Shown here: positions 39,989 to 48,008 of the stretch, in pieces
How the letters are laid out: each line of letters opens with the position of its first letter
Position numbering within the stretch: the stretch's first letter is position 1
Origin: Lentzea waywayandensis
GTDB taxonomy: Bacteria > Actinomycetota > Actinomycetes > Mycobacteriales > Pseudonocardiaceae
DNA length: 64,000 bases
Direction: 5' to 3'
NCBI RefSeq assembly: GCF_900115955.1
Contig: NZ_FOYL01000015.1
Location: forward strand, 62,001 to 126,000
Position numbers and translations under genes: made by a program
Notes under the pieces: generated by a model
Databases searched by the model: none
What the model saw: only the letters and a program-made list of their open reading frames with translations
What the model was told of the DNA's origin: nothing

Positions 39989-40441
39989 ATGCGCGCTTTC
40001 GAGAACATCGACGAGCTGGTCGCCGCCAAGGGCGAGCACCTCGGGTTCGGCGAGTGGCACGAGGTCACGCAGGAGCAGGTCAACCTGTTCGCCGACGCGA
40101 CGCTGGATCACCAGTGGATCCACATCGACGTCGAGAAGGCGAAGAAGGGCCCCTTCGGCGGACCGGTCGCGCACGGCTACCTGACGTTGTCGCTGGTGCC
40201 GTACCTGGTGCGGGACGTCTACACCGTCAAGAACATCAAGATGGGCGTGAACTACGGCAGCAACAAGGTCCGCTTCCCGCAGCCGGTGCTGGTCGGCGCC
40301 AGGGTGCGCGGCGGGGTCGAACTGCTGGACGTCACCGACATCGCGCTGGGCAAACAGCTCGTGACCAAGGTCGTCATCGAGATCGAGGGCAGCGACAAGC
40401 CCGCGTGCGTCGCCGAGATCGTCAGCGTGATTGTGCCGTGA
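39989..40441 (+). CDS. MaoC-family (R)-enoyl-CoA hydratase/dehydratase
   Basis: A 150-aa hot-dog fold: QVNLFADATLDHQWIHIDVE contains the hydratase Asp/His pair (ATxDxxWIH), followed by GPFGGPVAHGYLTLSLVPYL and VNYGSNKVRFPQPV. It hydrates trans-2-enoyl-CoA to the (R)-3-hydroxy form. Together with FabG it supplies the middle steps of beta-oxidation or branched-acyl degradation. ATG 39989. The last 20 bases overlap the convergent TetR gene. Confidence 0.92.
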   Translation: MRAFENIDELVAAKGEHLGFGEWHEVTQEQVNLFADATLDHQWIHIDVEKAKKGPFGGPVAHGYLTLSLVPYLVRDVYTVKNIKMGVNYGSNKVRFPQPVLVGARVRGGVELLDVTDIALGKQLVTKVVIEIEGSDKPACVAEIVSVIVP

Positions 40442-40997
40442 GGCTGTGGATCAGCAGATCCGCGTAGTGCTCCGCCAGCCGCCCGGCCGGGATGTCCCCG
40501 TCCGGGCGGTACCACGTGCCCAGCTGGTGCAACGACCCGAAGAAGTAGTACGTGGCGACGTCGGCGGGCACGTCGTCGCGGAAGGTCCCGTCCCGCTGGC
40601 CCTCCTCGATCAGGCCGCGGAACTTCTCGTGGTAGCGCCGCCGTTCCGCCCGCACCTCCTTCTGCTTCTCCGCGGAGAGGTGGTTCATGGAGCGGAAGAA
40701 CACCTTGGCGGCGTCGAAGTCCTCGATGCTCGTGACGATCACGTCGATCGCGGCCTCGCGGAGGCGCTCGGTGACCGGGCCGGTGCTCGACGCGATCTTC
40801 TCCAGGTGTTCGGTCTGCAAGCGCAGCAACCGCCCGTAGATCTCGTGCAGCAGGTCGTCCTTCGACCCGAAGTAGTGGTACATGGCGCCTTTGGTGACGC
40901 CTGCGTGTTCCACGATCTCCTGCACGGCGACCCGCTCGTACCCCTTGTCCGCGAACAGGCGGGTAGCGGCGTCGATCAGTCTTTCAGGCACGGTCAC
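40422..40997 (-). CDS. TetR/AcrR family transcriptional regulator
   Basis: A 191-aa protein. The N-terminal HTH is ERLIDAATRLFADKGYERVA followed by VQEIVEHAGVTKGAMYHYFG. The C-terminal ligand domain includes FFRSMNHLSAEKQKEVRAER and ATYYFFGSLHQLGTWYR, resembling FadR/acyl-CoA-responsive members. ATG 40997. It is divergent from the DUF2855 gene with a 38-bp spacer holding an inverted repeat, so it probably represses that gene and itself, and possibly the neighbouring fabG-maoC genes. Confidence 0.9.
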   Translation of the reverse strand: MTVPERLIDAATRLFADKGYERVAVQEIVEHAGVTKGAMYHYFGSKDDLLHEIYGRLLRLQTEHLEKIASSTGPVTERLREAAIDVIVTSIEDFDAAKVFFRSMNHLSAEKQKEVRAERRRYHEKFRGLIEEGQRDGTFRDDVPADVATYYFFGSLHQLGTWYRPDGDIPAGRLAEHYADLLIHSLTAQSR

Positions 40998-41000
40998 GAC

Positions 41001-41016
41001 CGGAGCGTACCTTCCG
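41001..41016. promoter_or_regulatory. Inverted repeat CGGAGCGTACCTTCCG, candidate TetR operator
   Basis: Half-sites CGGA/TCCG with a self-complementary GTAC centre, in the 38-bp space between divergent TetR and DUF2855 genes. The position makes it a natural autoregulatory site. Confidence 0.4.
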
Positions 41017-41035
41017 AGCTAGGAGAATCCAGGCA

Positions 41036-42091
41036 ATGACCACTCGCTGGACCGTGGTCGTCGACCGCGACGACCTCACCAAAACCGAAGTGCTGCACGA
41101 CGAACTGCCTGAACTGCCCGAGCTGTCCGACTGCGAGGTGCTTCTCCGCACCAGCCGGGTCGGACTCACCGCCAACAACGTCACGTACGGCGTGATCGGC
41201 GACCTCATCGGCTACTGGAACTTCTTCCCCGCCGGCGGCCCCGGCCAAGGCGTGATCCCGCTCTGGGGCTTCGCGGACGTTGTCGAGTCCACAGTGGACG
41301 CTCTGCCCGCCGGCACCCGCGTCTACGGCTACCTGCCGATGGCGAGCCATCTCGTCGTGCGCGCCAAGCTGACCTCGGCCGGTTTCGTCGACGCGAGCGA
41401 CCACAGGGTCGAGCTCCCCGCCGTCTACAACAGCTACCTCGTCACCACCCAGGATCCCGCCTACGACGAGCGGCTCGAAGACCTCCAGGTGCTGTACCGG
41501 CCGCTGTTCCTCACGTCGTTCCTGCTGGCAGACCAGCTGGTGGACAACGACTTCCACGGCGCCAAGACCGTCGTGATCTCCTCGGCGTCCAGCAAGACGG
41601 CGTTCGGCACCGCGCAACGCCTTCGCGGTCAGGGCGTACGGGTCGTGGGGCTGACTTCACCGCGCAACGTGGAGTTCACGCAGAGCCTGGGCCTCTACGA
41701 CGCGGTGCTCCCCTACGACGCTTCGGTGGACGTCGAACCGAGCGTGTACCTGGACTTCAGCGGGTCGGCCGACGTGCGTTCGGCGCTGCACTCACGGCTC
41801 GGCGCCGAGCTGAAGAAGGACATCTCGATCGGCCTGACCCACCAGGCGGCCTCGCAGGACTCGCGCTCCGAGTTCTTCTTCGCCCCGGACCAGCTGCGCA
41901 AGCGCACGGCGGACTGGGGCGCGGACGGGCTGGCCCAGCGCTTCGGCGAGGCGTGGCGGGGCTTCACCGCTCAGGCGGGTGACTGGGTCGGGGTCGTCCA
42001 GCACAGCGGTCCGGACGAGCTGATCGACGTGTGGCAGGCCGTGCTGGCGGGCAAGGCGAACCCGGCCAGCGCCGACGTGATCACCTTCTGA
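41036..42091 (+). CDS. DUF2855 family protein (MDR-like)
   Basis: A 351-aa protein matching DUF2855: VVVDRDDLTKTEVLHDELPE, TSRVGLTANNVTYGVIGDLI, YWNFFP, and a Rossmann-type segment VVISSASSKTAFGTAQRLRG. The family resembles medium-chain reductases lacking the zinc and part of the cofactor motif; the activity is uncharacterised. ATG 41036 is preceded by AGGAG. It is probably controlled by the divergent TetR. Its 3' end overlaps the convergent DUF397 gene by 11 bases. Confidence 0.8.
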   Translation: MTTRWTVVVDRDDLTKTEVLHDELPELPELSDCEVLLRTSRVGLTANNVTYGVIGDLIGYWNFFPAGGPGQGVIPLWGFADVVESTVDALPAGTRVYGYLPMASHLVVRAKLTSAGFVDASDHRVELPAVYNSYLVTTQDPAYDERLEDLQVLYRPLFLTSFLLADQLVDNDFHGAKTVVISSASSKTAFGTAQRLRGQGVRVVGLTSPRNVEFTQSLGLYDAVLPYDASVDVEPSVYLDFSGSADVRSALHSRLGAELKKDISIGLTHQAASQDSRSEFFFAPDQLRKRTADWGADGLAQRFGEAWRGFTAQAGDWVGVVQHSGPDELIDVWQAVLAGKANPASADVITF

Positions 42092-42269
42092 ACTGGTCCT
42101 CGCCCTTGACCATGGCGAGGAACGAACCCCAGGCGGGCGCCGCGACAGTGGCGTCCGCCCGGCCCTTGGAGTCACGGATGCGGGCGGCGGAGCCGTCCAG
42201 AGCGATCTCCACGCAGGCGGCGTTCTCGCCACCGCCGGTGCGACTGCTCTTGCGCCACACAGCAGACAC
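42081..42269 (-). CDS. DUF397 domain protein
   Basis: A 62-aa protein: VWRKSSRTGGGENAACVEIA followed by IRDSKGRADATVAAPAWGSF. DUF397 proteins in actinomycetes pair with an XRE/DUF5753 regulator immediately upstream and are thought to act as its antagonist in antitoxin-like or developmental switches (Streptomyces bldB/whiJ-type systems). It is separated from the regulator by 9 bp. Confidence 0.9.
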   Translation of the reverse strand: MSAVWRKSSRTGGGENAACVEIALDGSAARIRDSKGRADATVAAPAWGSFLAMVKGEDQFRR

Positions 42270-42278
42270 CTTGATCCC

Positions 42279-43091
42279 CTACCTCCCGGCAGCCAACCTC
42301 CCGATCCACTCGGCCGACTCGTCCGGGGTCAGTGCCAGCTTCGAGAGGTGCTTGAAGACCAGTCTACTGGGCTTCACCCGCTCGGCTTCCTCGATGTAGG
42401 TCGCTCCAGCGGGATGCTCGACGTAGAGCACCGACATCTCGCCGGGACAGGCGAAGTCCAGCACGATGAACGAGCCGAGTTGCCCAGCGGTCGGGCCTGC
42501 GGAGTCCTGCAGCACCTGCACCGTCACGTTCGGCAGTTCCGACACCTCGCGTATGTGCCGCAGCTGCTCACGATCCGCCAGCCGAATGGCGGCCTCGGCA
42601 ATGATCGCTTGGTACTCAAGCGGATCATCACCCGACAGGCGCTCCTGGCGCCGCATCCGCACAGCGATCTGATTGTCGATCCACTTCCGCGAACGCTGCA
42701 CCTGGAAACCCAGGAACACGGCACGCATGTAGCTCTCGACCTGGAGCAGACCGGGAATGTAGCCGAGCTGGAACTCGCTCACCCGGACCGCGTCGTGCTC
42801 AAGACTGATGTAGCCGTGGTCGTCGAGACGATAGGGATGCCACCAGCCCTTCTCGCTCGCGCGTTCCCACATGTCGATGTACGGAGCCTCCTCCGACACA
42901 AGTACGCCGTAGAGGTCGAGCATCGCGCGCATGCCGTGGAACTCCGGCAGCTGACCGTTCTCGATGCGGCTCAGCTTCTGGTAGTTGTAGCGGAGCCGGT
43001 ACGCCGCCTCGCGCTGGCTCAGCCCGCTCCGTTCGCGCAGCCTCTTCAGCGCCTCACCAAGGCGCACCTGCCGGAACGTGGGGTCGGACAT
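42279..43091 (-). CDS. XRE-family HTH regulator with DUF5753 domain
   Basis: A 270-aa protein. The HTH is EALKRLRERSGLSQREAAYR and LRYNYQKLSRIENG; the DUF5753 region has YIPGLLQVESYMRAVF, VRMRRQERLSGDDPLEYQAI, and LGSFIVLDFACPGEMSVLYV. It belongs to the WhiJ-like class. ATG 43091 is chosen because the HTH domain normally begins within ten residues; upstream codons are noise. With DUF397 it forms the standard pair. Confidence 0.92.
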   Translation of the reverse strand: MSDPTFRQVRLGEALKRLRERSGLSQREAAYRLRYNYQKLSRIENGQLPEFHGMRAMLDLYGVLVSEEAPYIDMWERASEKGWWHPYRLDDHGYISLEHDAVRVSEFQLGYIPGLLQVESYMRAVFLGFQVQRSRKWIDNQIAVRMRRQERLSGDDPLEYQAIIAEAAIRLADREQLRHIREVSELPNVTVQVLQDSAGPTAGQLGSFIVLDFACPGEMSVLYVEHPAGATYIEEAERVKPSRLVFKHLSKLALTPDESAEWIGRLAAGR

Positions 43092-43164
43092 ACCCCAAAC
43101 GTTAACGACGAGATCTGACATTCGTGAATCACGGTGACGGAGTCTGTTGAGGACCGTCCACGTC

Positions 43165-43422
43165 ATGGAGTACGTCCACAGCATCCAGTACCACCGGCGC
43201 AGCCAGAACGGCCGGCTCACTCTCGCCTACGTCGAGTCCGTGCAGGATCATGGTTGGTACATAAGGAAAGGCGCCGACTGGAAGTCCCACTACACGGTCG
43301 CCTGCGCGACCGAATACCTCACGCGAGTGTCAGCGGACGCGGGCACCTTCGCCATCACGGTGTGGAGGGACGTCACGCGAGTCTGCACGGTCGGGATCGA
43401 CTGGAATCCTCCGAACAGGTGA
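43165..43422 (+). CDS. Small hypothetical protein
   Basis: An 85-aa protein starting MEYVHSIQYHRRSQNGRLTL, with beta-strand-like content (YVESVQDHGWYIRKGADWKS, GTFAITVWRDVTRVCTVGID). No family is recognised. ATG 43165 has GAGGACC upstream. It is divergent from the XRE gene, and its stop is two bases from the convergent exonuclease stop. The coding character is plausible, but rests on composition and position only. Confidence 0.45.
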   Translation: MEYVHSIQYHRRSQNGRLTLAYVESVQDHGWYIRKGADWKSHYTVACATEYLTRVSADAGTFAITVWRDVTRVCTVGIDWNPPNR

Positions 43423-43424
43423 TC

Positions 43425-43970
43425 TCACCGCCGAATCAGCCCGGACAGGAGCCCAGCGATGTTGAACGCGTCGTCGTGGCCGCGGTGGTGCGTGCCGTCG
43501 AGCCTCTGCCCGGCGAGCCGCACCGCCTCAGCCATCCCGACCTCCCGGGGCAACGCGTGCACCAGCGCGAACAACGTCTTGACGTTGACGTGTCGCGGCC
43601 CGAACGGATACCGGACTCCGAAGTCGGCGCACTGCCGTTCGAACATCTTGCGGTCGTAGTCGCCGTAGGAAGCCCACACCCGCCGATCCGACCGGAACTC
43701 CTTGCGCAGCAGCGCACAGGCTTCAAGGAACGAGACGCCACCCTCAACTTGTTCGGCGGTCAACGTCGTGAGCTGAGTGCAAAAAGGACTGACGGACGAC
43801 CGCGAAGGCCGCACCAGCACCGATCGCCGCTCACCCCGGACCCCGGTCGCCACCGCGACCGGGCAGATCCCGATCTCGATGATCTCCGAGACCTCACCGG
43901 GCGGCGGCGAGTCCTCCCAACAGGTCGACTCCACGTCGACCACCAGCACCTCGTCCAACGAAACAATCAC
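43425..43970 (-). CDS. 3'-5' exonuclease (DnaQ/ERI1-KapD type, DEDDh)
   Basis: A 181-aa protein: VLVVDVESTCWEDSPPPGEV with the first Asp-Glu pair (DVEST), EIIEIGICPVAVATG, YDRKMFERQC with the second Asp, and HHRGHDDAFNIAGLLSGLI with the H-x4-D motif. This is the layout of KapD/ERI1-like RNA or DNA exonucleases. ATG 43970. It stands alone between the small hypothetical gene and the SBP/VWA operon; its substrate is unknown. Confidence 0.9.
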   Translation of the reverse strand: MIVSLDEVLVVDVESTCWEDSPPPGEVSEIIEIGICPVAVATGVRGERRSVLVRPSRSSVSPFCTQLTTLTAEQVEGGVSFLEACALLRKEFRSDRRVWASYGDYDRKMFERQCADFGVRYPFGPRHVNVKTLFALVHALPREVGMAEAVRLAGQRLDGTHHRGHDDAFNIAGLLSGLIRR

Positions 43971-43992
43971 GCGCTGATCGTCCCCTGCCCGT

Positions 43993-44700
43993 CTACTGGA
44001 ATACGACGACCGGCAGCACGACGATCTCGCCGGTCGCCGCGTTCCACGACTGGACCTTGCCGAGACAGCGCGCGTTGAACTGGCCTGGCGGCAGCGTGTC
44101 GCGCAGGCTCGCCCGGTCGCACTCCACCCGCACCCGATGCTCCCCCACGGGCGCGATCAACACCGCAGCGCCGTCGCCGTCACCGACCTCGAACCGGCCG
44201 TGCAACGACACGTAGTCGCGGATGTCGTTGAGACGCCGGGCTTTTCCTCGCCGCCACGACTCGTCGGCCGTGATGGTCCGCGTCGTCAGGTCGACGTCGA
44301 CCACGCCGTGGCCCGCGCGCAGGCCGGCCAGCACGACGCCGATGACGTCGATCTCCGTGGCCGGTTTCTCGTAGGTGTCGGTGTTCTGCTCGACCACCGA
44401 GCCGTCCACGCCGATGCCGAACTCGCTGGGGCCGACCTGGAGCTTGCCGTTCTTGGTGACGGTGATCTGCTTGACGAACTGCCGGGTGACCGCGTCGTCG
44501 TACCGGCCGACCTTGCACAGGTTGATCATGCGCTGGCCGTGCACGTAGAACAGCAGGCCCGGCACCTCGGGTTCCGGTTCGCGGCGCCGCAGCCACCGCC
44601 ACCCGAGAGCGACGACCACGACCAACGCGATCAGCGTGGCGACCCACAACAGGATCCAGCCCCACGAGACGGACCACCAGAGTGCTCTATCGACATCCAC
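43993..44700 (-). CDS. Single-pass membrane protein, third gene of the SBP/VWA operon
   Basis: A 235-aa protein with one transmembrane helix (about residues 12-35, WGWILLWVATLIALVVVVAL), then RRREPEPEVPGLLFYVHGQR. The exposed domain is beta-rich: ITVTKNGKLQVGPSEFGIGV, VVEQNTDTYEKPATEIDVIG, and EHRVRVECDRASLRDTLPPG. No known family is recognised. Its ATG overlaps the end of the VWA gene by 14 bases, so it belongs to the same operon and probably to the same envelope complex. Confidence 0.7.
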   Translation of the reverse strand: MDVDRALWWSVSWGWILLWVATLIALVVVVALGWRWLRRREPEPEVPGLLFYVHGQRMINLCKVGRYDDAVTRQFVKQITVTKNGKLQVGPSEFGIGVDGSVVEQNTDTYEKPATEIDVIGVVLAGLRAGHGVVDVDLTTRTITADESWRRGKARRLNDIRDYVSLHGRFEVGDGDGAAVLIAPVGEHRVRVECDRASLRDTLPPGQFNARCLGKVQSWNAATGEIVVLPVVVFQ

Positions 44701-46111
44701 GGATCTCTCTCACCGCCTCCAGCAACGACTTCGCGCCGGCCTCCACGAGACGGCCGCCGCTCGCCTGCGCCACTCGGTCCAGTTCCGCCGTCGAGGCCTC
44801 GCCGAACCGGATCGGGAACACGGGCACCTCTCCCCGCCCGACCCTCAGGAACTCGTTCACCGACGGCCCCGCGTTGTTCTCGCCATCGGTCATCAGCACG
44901 ACCGCCGTCTCGCCGCGGGCCAGGCGGAGCGCGTGGTCCAGCGCGGCCCAGATCGCCGTGTTGTCCTGGAGGTCGTCGGACGCGACGACGGCCAGCAGCG
45001 CGTCGAGGTCCTGCTTCCCGCGCACGGTGATCGAACGTTCCTCCAGCACGGTGCCCGCGAACCGGACGATCGTGACCGTCTCGCCGACGTAGAAGCGGTC
45101 GAACCCGTTGAGGGACGCGAACGCCTCCCGCAGCCCGGCGAGCCGCGGGCCCCGCATGGACGTCGAGTAGTCCAGCACGAAGATCACCTGACGGCCTTCG
45201 CCCGCGCGGTCGTGGAACAGCAGCAGCCGGTCGAGCACCTCCTGGCTGTCCGGGAAGTAGAGCGCGGTGCCGAGGTCGGCACGCAGTTTCTCGTCGCGCA
45301 CCACGGAGGGTTCGACGGGCCGGCGCCAGGTGCGCTCGGCGATCATCTGCTGCGCTCCCGGCGACTTCAACCACTCGACGACCCGGTCGTAGGCGGCCCG
45401 GTGTGCGGGCTCGACGAGCATCAGCGGGTAGTCCGACAGGACGATCCCGTCGCGCGGGTACACGATCTCCAGTGGCGTGGACAGGCGACCGGAAGCGTTC
45501 AAAGCCATCAACTCCGACTCGTGCGCGACCAGTCCGTCCACATCGGACCGGCGCGCGAACTCGCCGACGGGGTCCGGCACGTCGAACGCGCGCCCCGCGA
45601 GGAAACCCTGCAACCGGTCGCAGCTCACGTCCTCTGGCCGCAGTGGCGCGCCGGTGCCCGCGGCCGCCGTCGCGACCCCGATCAGCGCGGCCATCCCACC
45701 ACCGGACACGCGTGGATCGGCCATGCCGTAACGGAACTGGCCCAGCGCGGCGCGGTCGGCGACGTCGGCCCACGTCGGCCGATCCCCCAGCACGGCCCTG
45801 CTGGCGGGTTTCACCCCGAGCACCACCGGGGACGTCATGATGCTCGATGCCAGCTCGGGGTCGGCACCGCGCAGCCGCAGGAACCTGTTGGTGGACAACC
45901 AGGCCAGGTCGAAGCCCGCGAGCGACCTGCTGGCCTCGACCGTGCCGCGGTGCTCCACCACCAGCTCGACACCGGTGGCCTTCTTCAACTCCGCCAGCAC
46001 GGGTCCGAGATCGGCCAGTTCCGTGCTCGCCAGCATCTTCAGCCGGACCGCGGGTGTGCTCGGCGTGCACGCGGCCAGCACCAGCAGCAGAACCGCTGCC
46101 AGCACTCTCAT
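44687..46111 (-). CDS. Lipoprotein with substrate-binding domain fused to a von Willebrand A domain
   Basis: A 474-aa protein. The signal peptide ends in a lipobox (LVLAAC, Cys 15). Residues about 22-270 form a periplasmic-binding-like domain (RLKMLASTELADLGPVLAEL; GFDLAWLSTNRFL; VYPRDGIVLSDYPLMLVEPA). Residues about 305-474 form a VWA domain with MIDAS DYSTSM and MTDGENNAG. Such proteins bind metal-dependent ligands outside the membrane. The ATG overlaps the upstream gene's stop (ATGA), and it is followed by the membrane protein gene with 14-bp overlap. The ligand is unknown. Confidence 0.85.
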   Translation of the reverse strand: MRVLAAVLLLVLAACTPSTPAVRLKMLASTELADLGPVLAELKKATGVELVVEHRGTVEASRSLAGFDLAWLSTNRFLRLRGADPELASSIMTSPVVLGVKPASRAVLGDRPTWADVADRAALGQFRYGMADPRVSGGGMAALIGVATAAAGTGAPLRPEDVSCDRLQGFLAGRAFDVPDPVGEFARRSDVDGLVAHESELMALNASGRLSTPLEIVYPRDGIVLSDYPLMLVEPAHRAAYDRVVEWLKSPGAQQMIAERTWRRPVEPSVVRDEKLRADLGTALYFPDSQEVLDRLLLFHDRAGEGRQVIFVLDYSTSMRGPRLAGLREAFASLNGFDRFYVGETVTIVRFAGTVLEERSITVRGKQDLDALLAVVASDDLQDNTAIWAALDHALRLARGETAVVLMTDGENNAGPSVNEFLRVGRGEVPVFPIRFGEASTAELDRVAQASGGRLVEAGAKSLLEAVREIRGCR

Positions 46112-47235
46112 TTGCAGTCGCCGACGACGTCGAGCATGCGCTCGAAGAGTTCCGCCTTGGGCAGCTGCACCCTGCCCGCCTCACCGGCCGGCGGCTCCGG
46201 CAGACCGCGGCCCGCGATGTAGGTGCCGAAGTCGTCGGCGGACTCCCCGTTCCAGCTCAGCGAGTGAAACCCCAGCTCGACCGCGCGCCTGCGCAGGTCC
46301 GGGTCGTTCATCATCAGCTCGCCGATCCGGTCGCCCTCCGGCGTGAACGAGATCAGCTCGGGCGTGCTCTGGTGCTGTTTGGTCGGGTAGAGCAGCACGC
46401 GTTCGGTGTCGACGCTCTTCTGCCGCAACTGATACGCGATGTACTGGTGCTCGTAGATCACCGCGATGACGGCGTGCGTCCGCCCCTCCGGCACGAAGTA
46501 CTTGGGGGCCATGTCCTCGCCGGCCTGGCCCTGCGCGTCGACGTACGGCTTGACCTCCAGCGCCAGCTTCTCCGCGGCATCGATGGTCTGCGGCGGTTCG
46601 TCACCGAAGGCGGTGGCGAAGAACCCGACGAGCGTCGCGCCCGAGTAGGCCTTGCACGGGTCCGGCGACTGCACGATGACCCGGTTGCCGTTGGTCAGGC
46701 CGAGTTCGTCCCACCGCTTGCCCACGTCGGCCAGCCCTTTGAGCTTGGCCATGTCGAGGTTGTAGTAGAGCGGCTTCTCACCCTGACCGTGCGGTGTCGC
46801 GACCCCCTCCTTCCGCAGTGCCTCGGCGTACTCGCGGAACGTGGCGAGCACGACCGGGGTGAAGAACGGCCGGTACGGCACGACGTGCTTGCCCGCACGG
46901 CGGGTCTTCACGTGCTCGTTCGCCACGTGCCCCGACGGGAACACGAAGTGGTACGAGTCGAGGTCGGGTTTCTCGGCCAGGTCGCGGGAGCCGACCGGCG
47001 TCACGTGCACCTGGTAGCCGCGCGCCATCAGGATCCGCTTGACCTGCTCGTCCTGGAAGAAGTCCCGCTTGGAGGCGAACAACGCGCGCACCACGGTGAC
47101 AGAACGGAACGGGCCGGTGATGTGCCCCGAAACGAGCAGCACCACCAGCCCGGTCACGAACACCGTCAAAGGCGGGACGAACCACAGCAGGAACCGTCTT
47201 CGCGGGTCGATGACCTTGAACTCGGGCTCCCGCAC
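46108..47235 (-). CDS. Membrane-anchored substrate-binding-like protein, first gene of the SBP/VWA operon
   Basis: A 375-aa protein. One N-terminal transmembrane segment (about 12-34, RFLLWFVPPLTVFVTGLVVL) is followed by an extracytoplasmic domain like bacterial solute-binding proteins: VVRALFASKRDFFQDEQVKR, FVFPSGHVANEHVKTRR, VIVQSPDPCKAYSGATLVGF, FVPEGRTHAVIAVIYEHQYI. There is no permease nearby. GTG 47235 has GGGGAG upstream; more distal in-frame codons are antisense to the SDR gene. Its stop overlaps the lipoprotein ATG, so synthesis is coupled. Confidence 0.75.
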   Translation of the reverse strand: MREPEFKVIDPRRRFLLWFVPPLTVFVTGLVVLLVSGHITGPFRSVTVVRALFASKRDFFQDEQVKRILMARGYQVHVTPVGSRDLAEKPDLDSYHFVFPSGHVANEHVKTRRAGKHVVPYRPFFTPVVLATFREYAEALRKEGVATPHGQGEKPLYYNLDMAKLKGLADVGKRWDELGLTNGNRVIVQSPDPCKAYSGATLVGFFATAFGDEPPQTIDAAEKLALEVKPYVDAQGQAGEDMAPKYFVPEGRTHAVIAVIYEHQYIAYQLRQKSVDTERVLLYPTKQHQSTPELISFTPEGDRIGELMMNDPDLRRRAVELGFHSLSWNGESADDFGTYIAGRGLPEPPAGEAGRVQLPKAELFERMLDVVGDCK

Positions 47236-47249
47236 GGCTCCCCCTGGAG

Positions 47250-48008
47250 TCAGACGATCACGGCACCACCGTCGACGACGAGCGTCTCGCCAGTAACGTA
47301 ACCGCCCGCGGGTGAGGCCAGGAAGACCACGGCGGCGGCGAGTTCCTCGGGGTCGCCGATGCGACCGGCGGGCAGCGCCGCCCGCATCTTCTCCAGGTAC
47401 CCCGGCGGGTACTGGTCGGTCATCTCCGAGGAGAAGAAACCGGGGCAGATCGCGTTGACGCGGATGCCCTTGCGCCCGGTCCACTGCTGCGCCAGGTCCC
47501 GCGTGAGTCCGAGCAGACCGGCCTTCGACGCCGAGTACGCGGCCTGTGGAATACCGCCGGTCACGAGGCCGAGCACGCTGGAGATGTTGATGATCGAGCC
47601 ACCGGACTTCATGACGGCCGCGGCCGCCTGAGCCATCCAGTAGGCGCCGTTGAGGTTCACGTCCATGACACTGAGGAACTGCTCCGGCGTCTCCCGCGAA
47701 GCCGGCACCGCCGACGCGACACCGGCGTTGTTCACGAGCACCGCCACCGTGCCGAACTCAGCCGCCGCACGAGCCACCTCACGGCAGTCGTCGGGCTGCG
47801 ACACGTCGGCCTGCACGACCAGGGCGCGCCGACCGGCGGCCTCGACCAGCGCGGCCGTCTCCTTCAGCTTGTCCGCACGGCGGGCCGCGAGCACGACGTC
47901 CGCGCCGGCCTCCGCAAGCCCCTTCGCGAAGGCCACACCCAGGCCCGAGGAGGCGCCGGTGACGATCGCGACTTTCCCGTCGAGACGGAACTTGTCCAGG
48001 ATTCCCAC
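47250..48008 (-). CDS. SDR family oxidoreductase (FabG-like)
   Basis: A 252-aa protein: RLDGKVAIVTGASSGLGVAF, VLVNNAGVASAVPASRETPE, catalytic Ser in INISSVLGLVTGGIPQAAYS (Tyr-x-x-x-Lys as YSASK), and YVTGETLVVDGGAVIV. It probably acts as 3-hydroxyacyl-CoA dehydrogenase in the same pathway as the thiolase. Its GTG overlaps the thiolase stop by one base (TAGTG), so it is the third gene of the acyl-CoA dehydrogenase-thiolase-SDR operon. Confidence 0.9.
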   Translation of the reverse strand: MGILDKFRLDGKVAIVTGASSGLGVAFAKGLAEAGADVVLAARRADKLKETAALVEAAGRRALVVQADVSQPDDCREVARAAAEFGTVAVLVNNAGVASAVPASRETPEQFLSVMDVNLNGAYWMAQAAAAVMKSGGSIINISSVLGLVTGGIPQAAYSASKAGLLGLTRDLAQQWTGRKGIRVNAICPGFFSSEMTDQYPPGYLEKMRAALPAGRIGDPEELAAAVVFLASPAGGYVTGETLVVDGGAVIV

